64,000 nt of DNA from assembly GCA_025769875.1 (NCBI GenBank), contig JAGFNK010000022.1, positions 1 through 64,000 of the forward strand, in the 5' to 3' direction. The notes below the pieces were generated by a model. That model ran no database searches. It was not told the origin of the DNA and saw nothing but the letters and a program-made list of their open reading frames with translations. The position numbers and the translations under genes are program-made. This document shows positions 37,780 to 48,613 of this stretch, piece by piece. Within the stretch, counting starts at the first letter, position 1. The number at the start of each line of letters is the position of its first letter. The stretch is from Russula earlei. Lineage: Eukaryota > Basidiomycota > Agaricomycetes > Russulales > Russulaceae.

Positions 37780-38550
37780 GGAGCTGTAGATATTAAACAC
37801 TACAACGTCTCGTCTTGTATATCATACTATAACGTCTGAACTAACATCATACATTCCATTCTGTTGCTGTATACAAGATAGCACCTGTAGACATGTACAA
37901 ACCAATTGAATTGTAACCACATCAGGAAAAACACATAAATCTTTTTTAGCTTTATAAAGTCTTTATAGAGTCAAAAAAGTTGAAAAGTCAATGGTCGCTT
38001 GGACTGACCCTAATTCTAGAAAGTTGTGACCCAAATATCAACTATATAGCCAAGAAAGTTGAGAAAGCTGCATAAGTTCTGCAAAGTTCTCAAAAGTTGG
38101 AAAGTCACATCAGCCAGCCTTAGGGCTATCAACCAATTTCCACTCTAATGCATGAAAAAATGTTATTGCTATTGCTAAAGTTAAGAGCCCTCTGTGTCCA
38201 ATGTTGGTTTGGGACATATCAGGGACTTTAACAGACTTTACAAACTTTACTACCATTTCTGGCTTTATGGAGGCTTGAATGGTGCTTTACTACTTTATGA
38301 ACTTTCAACTTTAAAAATACTCCCAATAAAGCTAAAAAGTCAAAAAAGTCAAAAATTTTCTTGTGATTTTGCTGATGCCATTGTCTTCCATCTCATCCAC
38401 TATACACTCCTGAGCTCTAATAGTGAATCATAACTCAGTCTTGTGTGTGAAAGACTGTATTGGTTAATTATAGTTATGTACAGTATTAGCTTAAAAGGAA
38501 GCTATAAAGGAATGTAGTACTGTAAGTAATTTGAATTATTTACATGTACG
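37780..38550. other. AT-rich island, probable transposon relic
   Basis: Base composition drops sharply compared with both flanks. AAAGTTGAAAAGTC-like words recur (37975-38105 and 38310-38350). No open frame above 80 codons, and no inverted repeat or target duplication could be fixed. Confidence 0.45.
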
Positions 38551-38872
38551 GTCCTGTTTGTCCGTTCGCGCGCCACGCAATCAATGACGCTGTCTTCTCA
38601 CCCAAATAATGTTCATTCGCCCTTGCTCGAACCATATTCGAATGCCAAACCTCGGTAAGTTAACGAGGCAAGCTTGCAGCGCTTGCCCCAAAGATTTTCA
38701 TTTCTGAGAAATATCTTATCTAATCTGTGAGTCACACGACGCAGTCTATTTACTGTTACTACCAGTATTAGTGTAGTTATGGTTATGCTCATACGTCCAC
38801 ATGGTCAAATATTTCTCTCACCGGCTTGATGATACCCAAGTTGCATACGTGTCCTCCATTTTTTCGTTTGCA

Positions 38873-38879
38873 TATAAAA
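38873..38879 (+). promoter_or_regulatory. TATA box of the first DUF7330-like gene
   Basis: TATAAAA lies 43-49 bp upstream of the ATG at 38922, in sequence otherwise rich in pyrimidines and A. Spacing is plausible for a fungal core promoter. Confidence 0.5.
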
Positions 38880-38921
38880 TACTTGCATTGCGATTCCCCC
38901 AAACCAGCACACATTCGATAG

Positions 38922-39886
38922 ATGTCTGACGCTAGCAAGACCAAATCCAACGACAAATGGGTCCGCATCCCAAGGTCCGTTGCTTGAAAAATCTTAGCGA
39001 CCCTGGGTGCCCCCGCTTAGCCTGACGCAGCGTTCCCTCCACAAACTACGTCCTCGTATCCAGGCGGGATTCCGCGGTGGAAGGGGCGTACGCCCTTGAT
39101 CTCTCCCTTCCGGCGCCGCCTCTGCATCGCAACATTTCGGACGAAGATCGCAAGAACCTGGCCCTCCACACGACAGGCGGGCCCATAACCGCCGAAGTAT
39201 GGATCATCGCCCATGGCCACACCCACAACGTGAATGGGAGGGCAAAGTCGTCGTCAACGCGAGTTACCATGAGACTGTGCAGCGACAACGGGTTCGTGGA
39301 CGCAACGTTGGTGCGCTTTTCCGCACTCCGGTTCCGTTTTTTTTTTTCGTCTGCTGGAACTTTGAAAATGCGCGTGCAGCACGACCCTTCCTCTCCTGAC
39401 GGCGACGAAGACCGGCTCGCACGTCCGTCGCTCGACGTAGACGTTTGCGCGAGCCACGGCGACGTCTCCCTCTCGATCCCGCGCTGCTTTCGCGGGCCCA
39501 TCACTATCCCCACCACTCACGACCGCATCGCGCTCTCCCCCGCGCTTGAACGGTGCACCGCGCTGATTTCGGACGTCCGTGGTGTTCGGGTGTACTTTGT
39601 CGGTGAGCGACCGCGATTGGGGGATTGGGGAAGGGGATGCGAGGGCGAGGGCGAGGGCGAGGAGGACGGCGAAGTCACGGGAAACATTCAAGAGGAACCA
39701 GAACCGGTGGATAGCCTCTTCGTCGGTGGAGAACACACCAAGGTGCGGATCAGCCGGATTGGCGAAGAGCAGCAGCGTTGGCGGCGACGGCTTATCCGGA
39801 CCGGTATCGGCAAACACTGGAAGGCGACGGTGACCGCGAGTGGGGCGTGTTCTCTCGCTCTCGCTCTTTTGCTCATAGTGGTGTAA
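38922..39886 (+). CDS. DUF7330-like protein, paralogue 1, with hydrophobic C-terminal tail
   Basis: Model: join(38922..38974, 39031..39310, 39380..39886), 279 aa. Exon 2 has TNYVLVSR, YALDLSLPAPPL and NLALHTTGGPITAEVWI. Exon 3 has ARPSLDVDVCASHGDVSLSI, PRCFRGPITIPTTHDRIALS and VYFVGERPRL. These blocks match a basidiomycete family that I know as DUF7330. Its repeating 'TTxGxIxAE' pattern suggests a beta-solenoid like DUF4097 adhesin-type domains; function is unknown. After a Gly/Glu-rich loop, this copy alone ends in a Leu/Ala/Val-rich segment (GACSLALALLLIVV), which could be a tail anchor. No signal peptide. The three other copies lie on - at 42-50 kb with introns at the same two positions. 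The second intron is in frame and stop-free here, but is required by alignment to the paralogues. Confidence 0.8.
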
Positions 39887-42088
39887 GGCGGATTCCCCAC
39901 TGCCTCCTCTCGCGCACCCATGTATCGCCTGCCATTCCCCCATGTCCTTCATCCTTCGATATACGCGTCATATGATCTCGCTTCCTTCATTGTGTCGTTC
40001 TCTGTTCGGAGTAGACGAGAAATGGGACGAGAGGGACGAGAAAGTGGAAAACGCTCGAACGAATGACGGCTCGTTCTATTGTCGTTCAGTATGTATTTCT
40101 ATCTCCCTTGTTCTCGAGAAGATGAGATCGTGCTTCTTATATATCGAGATGTACTGTAGTACGAGTTGGTCGATTTGTTACTGGGGTGAGCTAGTAAGTA
40201 AGTAGCCAAACGCGTACCTTACACCGGAGGACATCGAGTGCGCGTGCGCGTTCGGGTTCCATCGTCCTCCCCACTTTCTGTTTCCTTTTTCTTGCTCTCG
40301 ATACCACACCACCCCTTCGTCATCAACCGACCTCGACTCCTTTTCCTCAAGACTCCATGCCACGCCCCTCACGCGCCCCACCTCGATCACCCTCATCTCG
40401 TCGCCGCAGTACGCGAGGGCTCGCAGCCCTCAACGCCTTGCATCGCGCTCCTCGCCGCGTAGTCTCAGAGATGCAGCTGTAGTTTATGACGTCATAGGTG
40501 TGGCAGTCATATTTCTTTCACTTTCTATCATACAAGCTGAAAGCTTGTTCTATCATATTTGTCTTCCTGTCTCAATCCCGAGCGGTCTTGAAATGCTCTT
40601 CATACCATTCCCTTTCTATTCTTGTTCTCTCCTCTTGTATTTAAAGCCTTTAGGTAGCTCTCTTGAACAGAGTTCTTTCCCAGTCGCCCTCTTCCTTGTC
40701 TCCTGTCTCAAGTGCTAGCTCTCTCTCTCTCTATTTCCTCTGTCCTCATCCAGCATCACGAACTCAAGCGTTCCCCTTCCGTGCGCGCAACAGTACCTCT
40801 ACACTACCAGGTTTTGACGTTTCGTCAACTAATCTTTTGCATTAGGTTCAAAGACTCCGGGATGCGGGAAGACCACTGTCATGTATTCAAGGGTGTTGAT
40901 TGTACCACACACTCCATCAACATCTATCGGATTTGCCGGTAGGAGCTTCTCGTGGCCGTTAACACCAGCTTCCGACTCCCAAACCTCGAATGCACGTCTT
41001 AAAATGATGGACACTCATCACCGATGTAAATGTGAAGCGAACTTCCGAGTCAACTGGCTTTCTTACTTTTCGATGCACAAGATACCTACAGTGATGACCT
41101 CCTTTGGTCTCAGTTTTTATGGACCCGCCGGATAATTGTTATCATGTTGTCCTATTTGGCAGCTACGGGAGCCCATCCACTTGTCCTGTTCGTGATGCAC
41201 CACCGACCCCCCCTTGATGCGGCTTGTAATGCCCGGCAGGAAGGCGAATACGCAGAAAACAAACGGCCTGACTAGTGAATTCATGCGATTCCAGCAATAT
41301 TCTATTGCTGGATTATGAATTCCCGTTGTTTAACCATTCGACGCGTAAAACGGTGGATCCGGAGCGACTCGCAAAAATCTGACGATTCGCTCAGGAGCCA
41401 CTTCTGACGTTTCACACCAGATCTTCGACTAGACTAAAGGGCATGGAGGTGCTGTCGTCGACATCTTGATCGCCCATATTGAATAAAGTATGCCTTTCGT
41501 ACGTGGCCACTCACTCTCTCCGAGTCTAATCTTACCTTCAGATGAAACAATCCACGCGACAAGGGAACATGTTTATAAGCAAAACCTGTAACGAAAAGCC
41601 TTCCATCCATGGTATCGCGCGATCTCTGGCCGAACCTGGTACCTTCAAACGTGGCCAGCTTCACGCAATGACCTGTCGGATCCAGCTATCGCTGATGTAT
41701 TCCCACGCTTTGTCAAAGATGACGAAGTGGAAGAAAATAGTGATTCAGCTATTCGTACTTGCCATCAATCTATCCCGAAAGACACAGCGATATCTCTGAA
41801 AATACTTGTCAGATAAACACGACGTTGTAGCTGGTGTTCTTCGGTTTAATCCATCCGTGTGATGGCAAGGAACGGCTTCGAATTCAGAGATACTATGACC
41901 TCATGGCCCGTGTCATCCACCCAGTCCAGGGGAACTGCAGAGCTGTGATGGCGACTCGGCAGTGGCCAACACCGGTCTCTTGGGTTACCACGGCAACCAA
42001 AAGCCAAAACCAGACCCATACGTTGTTAACAAGTTGACTAGTTTACATGGTTAGAAGGACAAACGCGACTGGTTATCATGGAGGATCA
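39887..42088. other. Intergenic, possible unassigned relics
   Basis: Small coding-like pieces occur: a basic 41-codon frame at about 40360-40485 (+), a 61-codon frame at 40829-41014 (-), and a + stretch near 41695-41820 reading DVFPRFVKDDEVEE. None can be joined into a gene or assigned to a family. TGACGTCA palindrome near 40487. CT-rich run at about 40718. Confidence 0.4.
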
Positions 42089-43097
42089 TCAAGAGATTGT
42101 ATCAATTAGAATGCCGGTCGTGAAAAATCTGTCCGCTACGCTTAAGACAGACAACAAAGGATTGAGCCCTATTTCAGGCAGGTCCTTTTCGCCCTCCCAG
42201 TTAATACGGACACTCGTAAACTTCCCGCTGATTAAAAGCTTGTCGAATGGGAATTCTGGGTCATCATTTCCGTCCTTATTGCCGCTACTCGAACCCGGCC
42301 CCCTCCCGCGCTCGAGATCGCCGACAAAGTATTGCAGGATGCCTGGGACGTCCAAAAGCGGCGCCGCCGATTTTTTGAACGAAGGAGAGAGCGCAACCCT
42401 TTCGTCGCCCGTACGGATAGTAATCGACCCTTGGAAGCAATGCGGGAGCGAGACAAACACATCTCCATGGTCGGCGCGCAGGTCTATATCGAGTGATGGA
42501 CGACGATCCGCGCTTCCGTCAGGGCAGGAAGGCTCATTCTGTTGCGTTTTCGTATTATTATTTTTTGTTCCCCATCTCCTTCAACAAAACAGATGACGCT
42601 GGGACGGAGGCACACGTACCACTTTTGCACGGATCCGGCCGCTATCGGTAGACATGGCCAAGGAAACCTGCCTCGACTTGCCGCTCCCATCATGGACAAT
42701 CCACACTTCGGCATTGACCGGTCCACACGTCGTGTGGAGGGAAAGATTCTTTCCGTCCGTGTCCGAAACAACGCCAGGCGTCGAGAAGGATGGCAAAGAA
42801 AGGTCGAGCATATACTGCCCTTCTACACGTTTAAACCGCTTGGACACGCGGAGGAAGTTCGTGCGGAGGATCCCGGGCCGCTCGATGCCGGGAAATGGAG
42901 AGTCCGAGACCTAGAGGAGAGAAATCAGTCGAAGGAATAAGAATTGGTTGGCACCGATGATTCGAGTTGCCGTCACAACATGTATGAGGGAATGTGGCGT
43001 ACGCTCGCGGTCATCAAAGTCTCCGTTTCTTCAACATCTGGCGACTCCTCAGCAGTCTCACCGGTTGGGAACCTGATTCGTGGTTTGAAGTCACCAT
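42089..43097 (-). CDS. DUF7330-like protein, paralogue 2
   Basis: Model: complement of 43097-43062, 42910-42620, 42538-42089; 258 aa. Exon 2 reads RTNFLRVSKRF, GQYMLDLSLPSF and NLSLHTTCGPVNAEVWIVHD. Exon 3 reads RPSLDIDLRADHGDVFVSLP, HCFQGSITIRTGDERVALSP and LQYFVGDLERG, then VRINWEGEKDLPEIG. It lacks the C-terminal hydrophobic tail of paralogue 1. The 12-codon first exon (MVTSNHESGSQP) resembles the starts of paralogues 3 and 4 (MSTSS..., MFTSS...), but the first intron (151 nt) is long. An overlapping acidic frame (ETAEESPDVEETETLM) in another phase could be an alternative exon. Exons 2 and 3 are secure; exon 1 is inferred. Confidence 0.75.
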
Positions 43098-44583
43098 TAT
43101 TGCGGGAGCAGTTCGAATGGTGGGAGAGGAAGGGTCACCTGCATGAAGAAAAGCGCCGGTTGGACCAATGGGCAGCCAAATACGGAACGTTGATTGCGGT
43201 GCTGTTTACTTGCACACGAGAAAATCCGTGGTTAGACCAGTCAGGATCGGGTGGGACTGGAAAGCGCGGCGGACAAGGCCAACTCGTGTGTGTCCTCCCA
43301 CCACTGCCTCACCTTTCCAGAGAAACTCAGAAGTCAACCAATATATCAGTCGAAGCTCTCCCCGATGAGATGACCTCTTAAATATTCACTCACCACAAGG
43401 ACACAGTATAGCCCTATTTTTGGAAATGGCACCGTCTCGTGTGTGTGTGTGTAGACGATGGTAAAATCTAATTTTCATGTCACACTTACACTACTTGAAG
43501 CCATGACTTGCGTGGTTTAGTTAGAGATCACTGGCTGGGCGAGTCACGTGTATGACAAGTTGAGTTTGGGAGGGAAATGACACGTGGGTGTGGAGATGGC
43601 TTGTGCCTGACAAGCCTGACGAATTGCACCGCGAGAGAAAGGCTCAAGAACCGACGGAGGCAGGTTGGGCCATATTGTCATCCTGTTTAAACACATTTTG
43701 AACCTACCAAACCCAAACGGCGTCGTCGAAAAACGTCCCATGCAAAGCACGGCTATAAAGCGAGCCAACCAAGTCCCACACAATGACATTGCAACTCGGC
43801 TAGCAGAAGCGTTGGCGCCGCTCAGAGCTGTGGAGCTAGAGACTTGCGATGGGGCGGGGATGTTGACCGGGAGGAGATCATCGTCTCCTGCCACGGACGC
43901 CTCAGCCTCCCATCAGATACCCCCGCAAGCTACCCAAGCGTCCTGGTCATCATCATCGTCTTGTCACTCAAAGACACTGGAGACGCAAAGCGAGTGCACG
44001 CATTGGAGTCGTACTTACGGTGGTCGGGGTCCTCGGATGGTATGTACCAAGGTCTGAGGTCTTTGTTCCTATCAATTAAAGTGTTTATTTAGGAAGTCTG
44101 AGCACGATCTCGGCATCTCTTCCACAACACCGCTGAGAGCCTCTGCCCCGAAAAAGGCGGCAAGTGTTAGGAGCCTTCATCGCAACCACACACCATTGTG
44201 TCAGACCATAACGCAGAGACACACCTACGGAGGACCTTGGGTAGAGCAGACTTCAACACCACGCCTATAGCCCAGAAACAGTCGAATCGCTACGCATACA
44301 CACAGTCGGCCAATAGCCAACTCAAAACGTAAGTACATACATTCTGTACATCATAAATGCAGATGTTTTTGAAATAAAATTATAGCCCTCGTACTGCTCC
44401 GTGCAGTGACTAAAACAATGTGCCACCTCTCGCTGTTGGTACGGCAACAATTGAGACATATCCCTGGTGAGGCAACGCGTAAGTGGCCTCATAAACGACG
44501 CAATCCAACATCAAAGAGTTCGGAACGTCGTGATGTCACAGCCGTATGGATCACCGGACCTCAGGACAGCAGAAAATGTGGAT
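43098..44583. other. Intergenic, no gene recognised
   Basis: Contains a short GT repeat near 43440 and scattered open frames on both strands (for example 43544-43894 -) without motifs. Nothing else seen. Confidence 0.45.
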
Positions 44584-45432
44584 TTATAAGGATCCCTTGT
44601 CTTGCTTATCCAGCCTGGCTTCTTGCTCCTGTTTGTACTGGCGAGGCAAGAGCACCAACCCGATCCCATACAGTGCCCAAAAGGTCTATGGAACAAAGCA
44701 GTCAGTCTGGGACATTCTTGGCTCGCTGGCTCGACTTACGATCAGAAGCGCCAACCAGGCATGCTTCAACGAGTCTTTAACTGGGTGGACGTTATTCGTC
44801 GACTCTTCCCACTCCTCGTACAATCCATTGTGAACCTAATTCCCGAGATCAGACGAGACAGCCCTGCGCAGTACCGCACAGGGCGGGAAGAGACGAACCT
44901 GGTAGCCTGCAATTGCAAGGATCGCTAGACCTAGTACCGCGTGGAAATAATTCTGCAGTGGCCGATGGATGATGGAAAGCGACGGGATGCGAATGTAATG
45001 GATGAACGCGCCAATCACAAATTGCGAAATGTACAGGCTGAGAATGACGTAGCCAATTATCTGCTCGGGGATGTTAGGGTTCGTGATGGACGAGCGACCA
45101 GGGTATGGCACATCAGGAAACATACCCCGTGGTGGTCCAGCGGCTCAGGTGCGCTCATATTACTTGCACTGATGGCCCGGGCCCACGACGCAAAGACGAG
45201 TGGACCAGCAATAAACATATTGATGAGCACGTGTAGCCACCACCATCTAGACATTGACCTATCATTCCCAGAACCCCAGCGCGTGCTGGTGTGAGTGGAC
45301 TCACCGGTTGGTGAAGGTACGTACGTAACGAGGGAGGAGAACGCCCAAGGGCAAGATAACGAGGAAAGTGATAGATGCCAAGAGACCATGGTCTCTGACC
45401 TTCTCCTCATATTCTGAGAAAGGAGTGGACAT
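44584..45432 (-). CDS. Cytochrome b561-domain membrane protein, 203 aa
   Basis: Model: complement of 45432-45305, 45246-45126, 45063-44899, 44835-44740, 44685-44584; all four introns 54-63 nt and exon sum exact. Five hydrophobic segments: LLASITFLVILPLGVLLPRY, WLHVLINMFIAGPLVFASWA, IIGYVILSLYISQFVIGAFI, NYFHAVLGLAILAIAGYQ and LALLITFWALYGIGLVLL. Histidines expected for b561 haem ligation occur at the N-terminal helix (DHGLL), WLHV, DHHG and HRPLQNYFHAVLG, the last close to the fungal b561/YTP1-like signature. The tail is charged and cytosolic. No DOMON domain or signal peptide. Likely a transmembrane electron carrier using ascorbate- or flavin-derived electrons; substrate and membrane are unknown. 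The acceptor of intron 2 could shift 3 nt. Confidence 0.82.
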
Positions 45433-45885
45433 GATATCTACTTAGACAAGACGAAATTACTTTGGGGAACGGGAGAAGGGAGGAATGGAAGCGACGATCG
45501 CTGGGGGGAACGAGGATCTTATACTTTCGTGCCAGTGATTGTCCAGTGGCTGTGGGAGCTGGTTCAGCGGTACATTTGATGTTACGTCTCCCATCTTGTA
45601 TTTGTGGTGGAGTATCTTGCCAAAACTTTTCGATTTTGGGCACCAGTTACAACTGAGGTGCGTGGAATGCACTCAACTGCTCCAAGTGCCTTATTAGGGC
45701 GATCAATTACACACATCAAGTACTCACGAACCTGATACACCTCAGTTACATGCATCAGTTTGACTTGGTATCATCTTTGATTTCTTTCTTGAAGGCCATG
45801 GGCACACAGATGCCGTCACGTGGTATCTTATGGGTACGTGGATCCGCGTATGGCGGTTGGTGGTAATTTATTAGGTAGACTCGTG

Positions 45886-46470
45886 CCGTGGTCGAACATT
45901 TATGAGAGGTCACGTAGGGGGCCTCTTGTCGTTAGGTGTTCGCGACGCGCGGCCGCGTAAGTGGGGCATTCGGTCAGGACAGGGATCGTTCGCCACATCG
46001 GCAGGCGATTTGCCTCGGCGTGTGACGCGGAAGGGGCGTCGGGTGTGTGTATTACCCGACAAAGGCGCGCCCTGTAATGATTCAGTTCAGCGAGCAAAGT
46101 CGTGTTTCTGGAGAACTTGGCTCTCGGTTCCCTCGCTCGCCTTTCCGCAGGGTCTGGGCTCGGGGTGGACGGTCCCGGCTTCCCCTTTAATCCGTTGCCC
46201 CTCTTTTCTCGTGCGTGAAACGGCCTTCCATGCTGCCCGGTGTGGCTTGCCACCCGGCGCCGGCGGTGCCTCGCGAGCGCGGTCCGATAGGCGAAATAAT
46301 TGGCGTGGTGTCTGGGGCCGCCTATCAGCCCACGCACTGATGTCGCCTTTGTCGGCGGCCCTTTTCTGATTGCGGAGCGATCGGGACTCTCTCGCATCTT
46401 CGGTTTTACGCCTTGCGAATAGCCTCAAGCACGATCCGTTTCGCTCCCCTGTATCCGTCCAACGAAGGTG
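45886..46470. other. GC-rich block with long overlapping open frames
   Basis: About 580 bp of strongly GC-rich sequence is open on + (45902-46369) and on - in two frames (45900-46397, 46087-46428). Proteins from all frames are Arg/Ala/Pro-rich without motifs. Openness in several frames follows from composition. It might be a transposon end or inserted foreign DNA; no target duplication found. Confidence 0.35.
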
Positions 46471-46529
46471 CCGTCCCTGGGGAGCCCCAGCAGAAGACGG
46501 ACGTTTAGCTCTGGAGTGAGCTCAACTGC

Positions 46530-46640
46530 TCGCTCCAGGTGGCCCAGGGATGTGGCTTGGCCCAAGGGAGCTTTGGCTTTCTCAAATTCCAGGCCAGGCC
46601 AAAGCTGTCAACCCCAGCTTGGCTTGGCCTAGGCCATGGC
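46530..46640. repeat. GGCTTGGCC-type palindromic repeat
   Basis: Several copies of GGCTTGGCC / GGCCAGGCC / GGCCTAGGCC alternate in both orientations and can form hairpins. The AT-rich text that follows lacks genes. Confidence 0.6.
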
Positions 46641-47074
46641 TTTTATATGTAAGATAGCAGGAGAAAAGTAGTCCCCACCTAATCAAATTACCTTTGCAAT
46701 AGGTAATAGGCAGGGATGTTTCATCCCAGGCAGACGTAAATTCAGCATGTGTTACATGTCTGTTACTTTTGTGACATTTGTGATTGGTGTCACCAGATGG
46801 TGATCAATCGGTGAGTTCCCAGTCACACCCATAGTACTACAAAGACCCCACAATAGGAACGTATGCGTTGTAGAAAGATCCAGCGCAATTTCAAAGCTAT
46901 CGCTCTACACTACAGTAAATGGATACAAACGATCTAGAGTAACCAGTGATGTCCAAAGAGTGTCCGTGAGGTATTCAATGCGCAAGAGGTCCAAGGTCCA
47001 GATATTATGATATCTCGTCTGTCCGTGTTCGTAGTCCGCGATCTCCACATCCCGTATGTCCGTCAACTCACTTT

Positions 47075-48169
47075 CTACAACAGTCTCCCCAAACCTCCCC
47101 ACAGGACCTCCCACACGCCGGGCTTTTTGGGCGGCTTCATCTCCGGTAGCTCCTCTTCGCCAACCCAGTTGATTCGCAGGCTGCTTGTCACCCCGTCCAC
47201 AATGAGTGCGTCCCGCGGTTCAAGCGGTTCCTTCGAGCAGTGGCCGCACTTCCGGTGGCACTCGTCGCCCTCGACGCCGTCGTGCCAACTTCCATCGTCC
47301 TTGCACGACGGTGGGCGGCCGCGGACGCAGTACACTCGTCCTTCCCGAATGTCCAAAAGCGGAACCATGCATGACGCGAGATCCGGGGAGAACGCGATGC
47401 GCTCGTGGGGCGTCAGGATGGCGATCGTCCCGCGGAAGCAGCGGGGAAGCGAGACGGAGACGTCCCTGCGCCACGAGAATATTTCTATGTTGACGGACGG
47501 GCGAGCGCGCCTGTCTCCGTCGGGGTAGGAGGGGTCGTGCTGTCTCGGGCCGCCTCAATATATATTTTTTCAGACAAAGGAATGAGCGTGGCCGTGGTGT
47601 GGCGTGGCATGGTATCACACGGCGGGATATATTAGGGGGAGGGGGGAGGGGACGCACCACTTGTACGTCTATGGAGCCGCCACTGCTGCACAACTCCAAG
47701 AAGGCGCGCTTCGAATTGCCGCTCTCGTCGTGTAGTATCCATATTTCTGCGCTGATGGATCCGCTTGTGGTGTGCAGGGAGAGGTTGTAGTCTTCGGCTG
47801 GCAGGGTGGTATACGCCGCGCGGTGCAGCGCGGGCAGGGAGAGGTCGAGGGCATATTGTCGTTTGATGGCGGTGTTCAACCTGAAGACCCGTAGGTAGTT
47901 CGTGGGCACGACGCCGCGTCTGACGACCTCGGCCAGTAAAGGATGCTGATCTTGGACGGCCTGTGGATGGACGGACGGGCGGAGGGCTATGTTAGCAAGC
48001 ACGAGCCGCATCCCGGCACCGCTAATAGGACGTATATTACGTTACGTACACCAGCATCACCCTCGGGATTGGCGAAGGCAAGACACGGATTGTCGACGTC
48101 GAGCGGCCGTTTAAGGCTCAGATCGGTGAGATCGGTGAAGGCGTTGGATTCCTCGCTCGAAGTCGACAT
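47075..48169 (-). CDS. DUF7330-like protein, paralogue 3
   Basis: Model: complement of 48169-48050, 47960-47658, 47539-47075; 295 aa. Exon 1 codes 40 residues beginning MSTSSEESNAFTDL. Exon 2: TNYLRVFRLN, QYALDLSLPALH, LSLHTTSGSISAEIWILHDE. Exon 3: HDPSYPDGDRRARPSVNIEI, LPRCFRGTIAILTPHERIAF, VPLLDIREGRVYCVRGRPPS, a Cys/His-containing loop unique to this copy (DECHRKCGHCSKE), then SLRINWVGEEELPEM and a Trp/Leu/Gly C-terminus. Splice sites are GTACGT and GTGCGT donors. The CxxxCxxC-type loop could bind a metal; that is speculation. No signal peptide or clear membrane span. Confidence 0.8.
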
Positions 48170-48613
48170 TACCGTGATGAGAGTTTAGGAAGGAAATTTT
48201 TTGAGGGGCGCCAAAGGAGTGTGTATTCCTGGCCATAAACAGGGGAGGGTGGCACAGGGACATCGCAAATAGTGCACCGGTACGAGCCTAGACAAATCTG
48301 GACCGGCGCTTATTTGCTATAACCTACATTCATTGGCGCAGCGCTGGAAGCAACTCGCTCGCTCGGACGATGGCATAGTTCGTTGTTGTTCATTTGTACT
48401 TGTACTTGCTTGCAATCTCATCTGAGGCTCCTGAGGAGTCGGGAATGAAGTTGGGTCACGTGAAAATGAAATGGTGTATCTGTTATCTGAATACACTACA
48501 GGCCATTACACGGTCTGCTTCATTGACAACTAATACATGATGAGCAATTTACAAGAATGGGTCAACCACCTCTTGAGGATGACAGACAGAAGACCTTCGA
48601 GAGGTTGCCAGTG

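Larger units (their letters stand above)
36474..38921. other. Intergenic with simple repeats and an AT-rich island
   Basis: No gene recognised. It contains a poly-G plus TCTG repeat (37317-37366), a CCATG microrepeat near 37565 and the AT-rich island described separately. The last 60 bp is the promoter of the first DUF7330-like gene. Confidence 0.5.
45433..47074. other. Intergenic with GC-rich block and palindromic repeat
   Basis: Between b561 and DUF7330 paralogue 3. The parts at about 45886-46470 and 46530-46640 are described separately. No gene recognised. Confidence 0.45.

Noticed and set aside
39311..39379. Reading the second intron of DUF7330 paralogue 1 as coding
   Set aside because: It is stop-free and in frame, but paralogues 2-4 splice at the same place and the insert is not conserved.
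45900..46428. Genes in the GC-rich block
   Set aside because: Open in several frames at once, with proteins lacking any motif; no intron pattern like real genes here.
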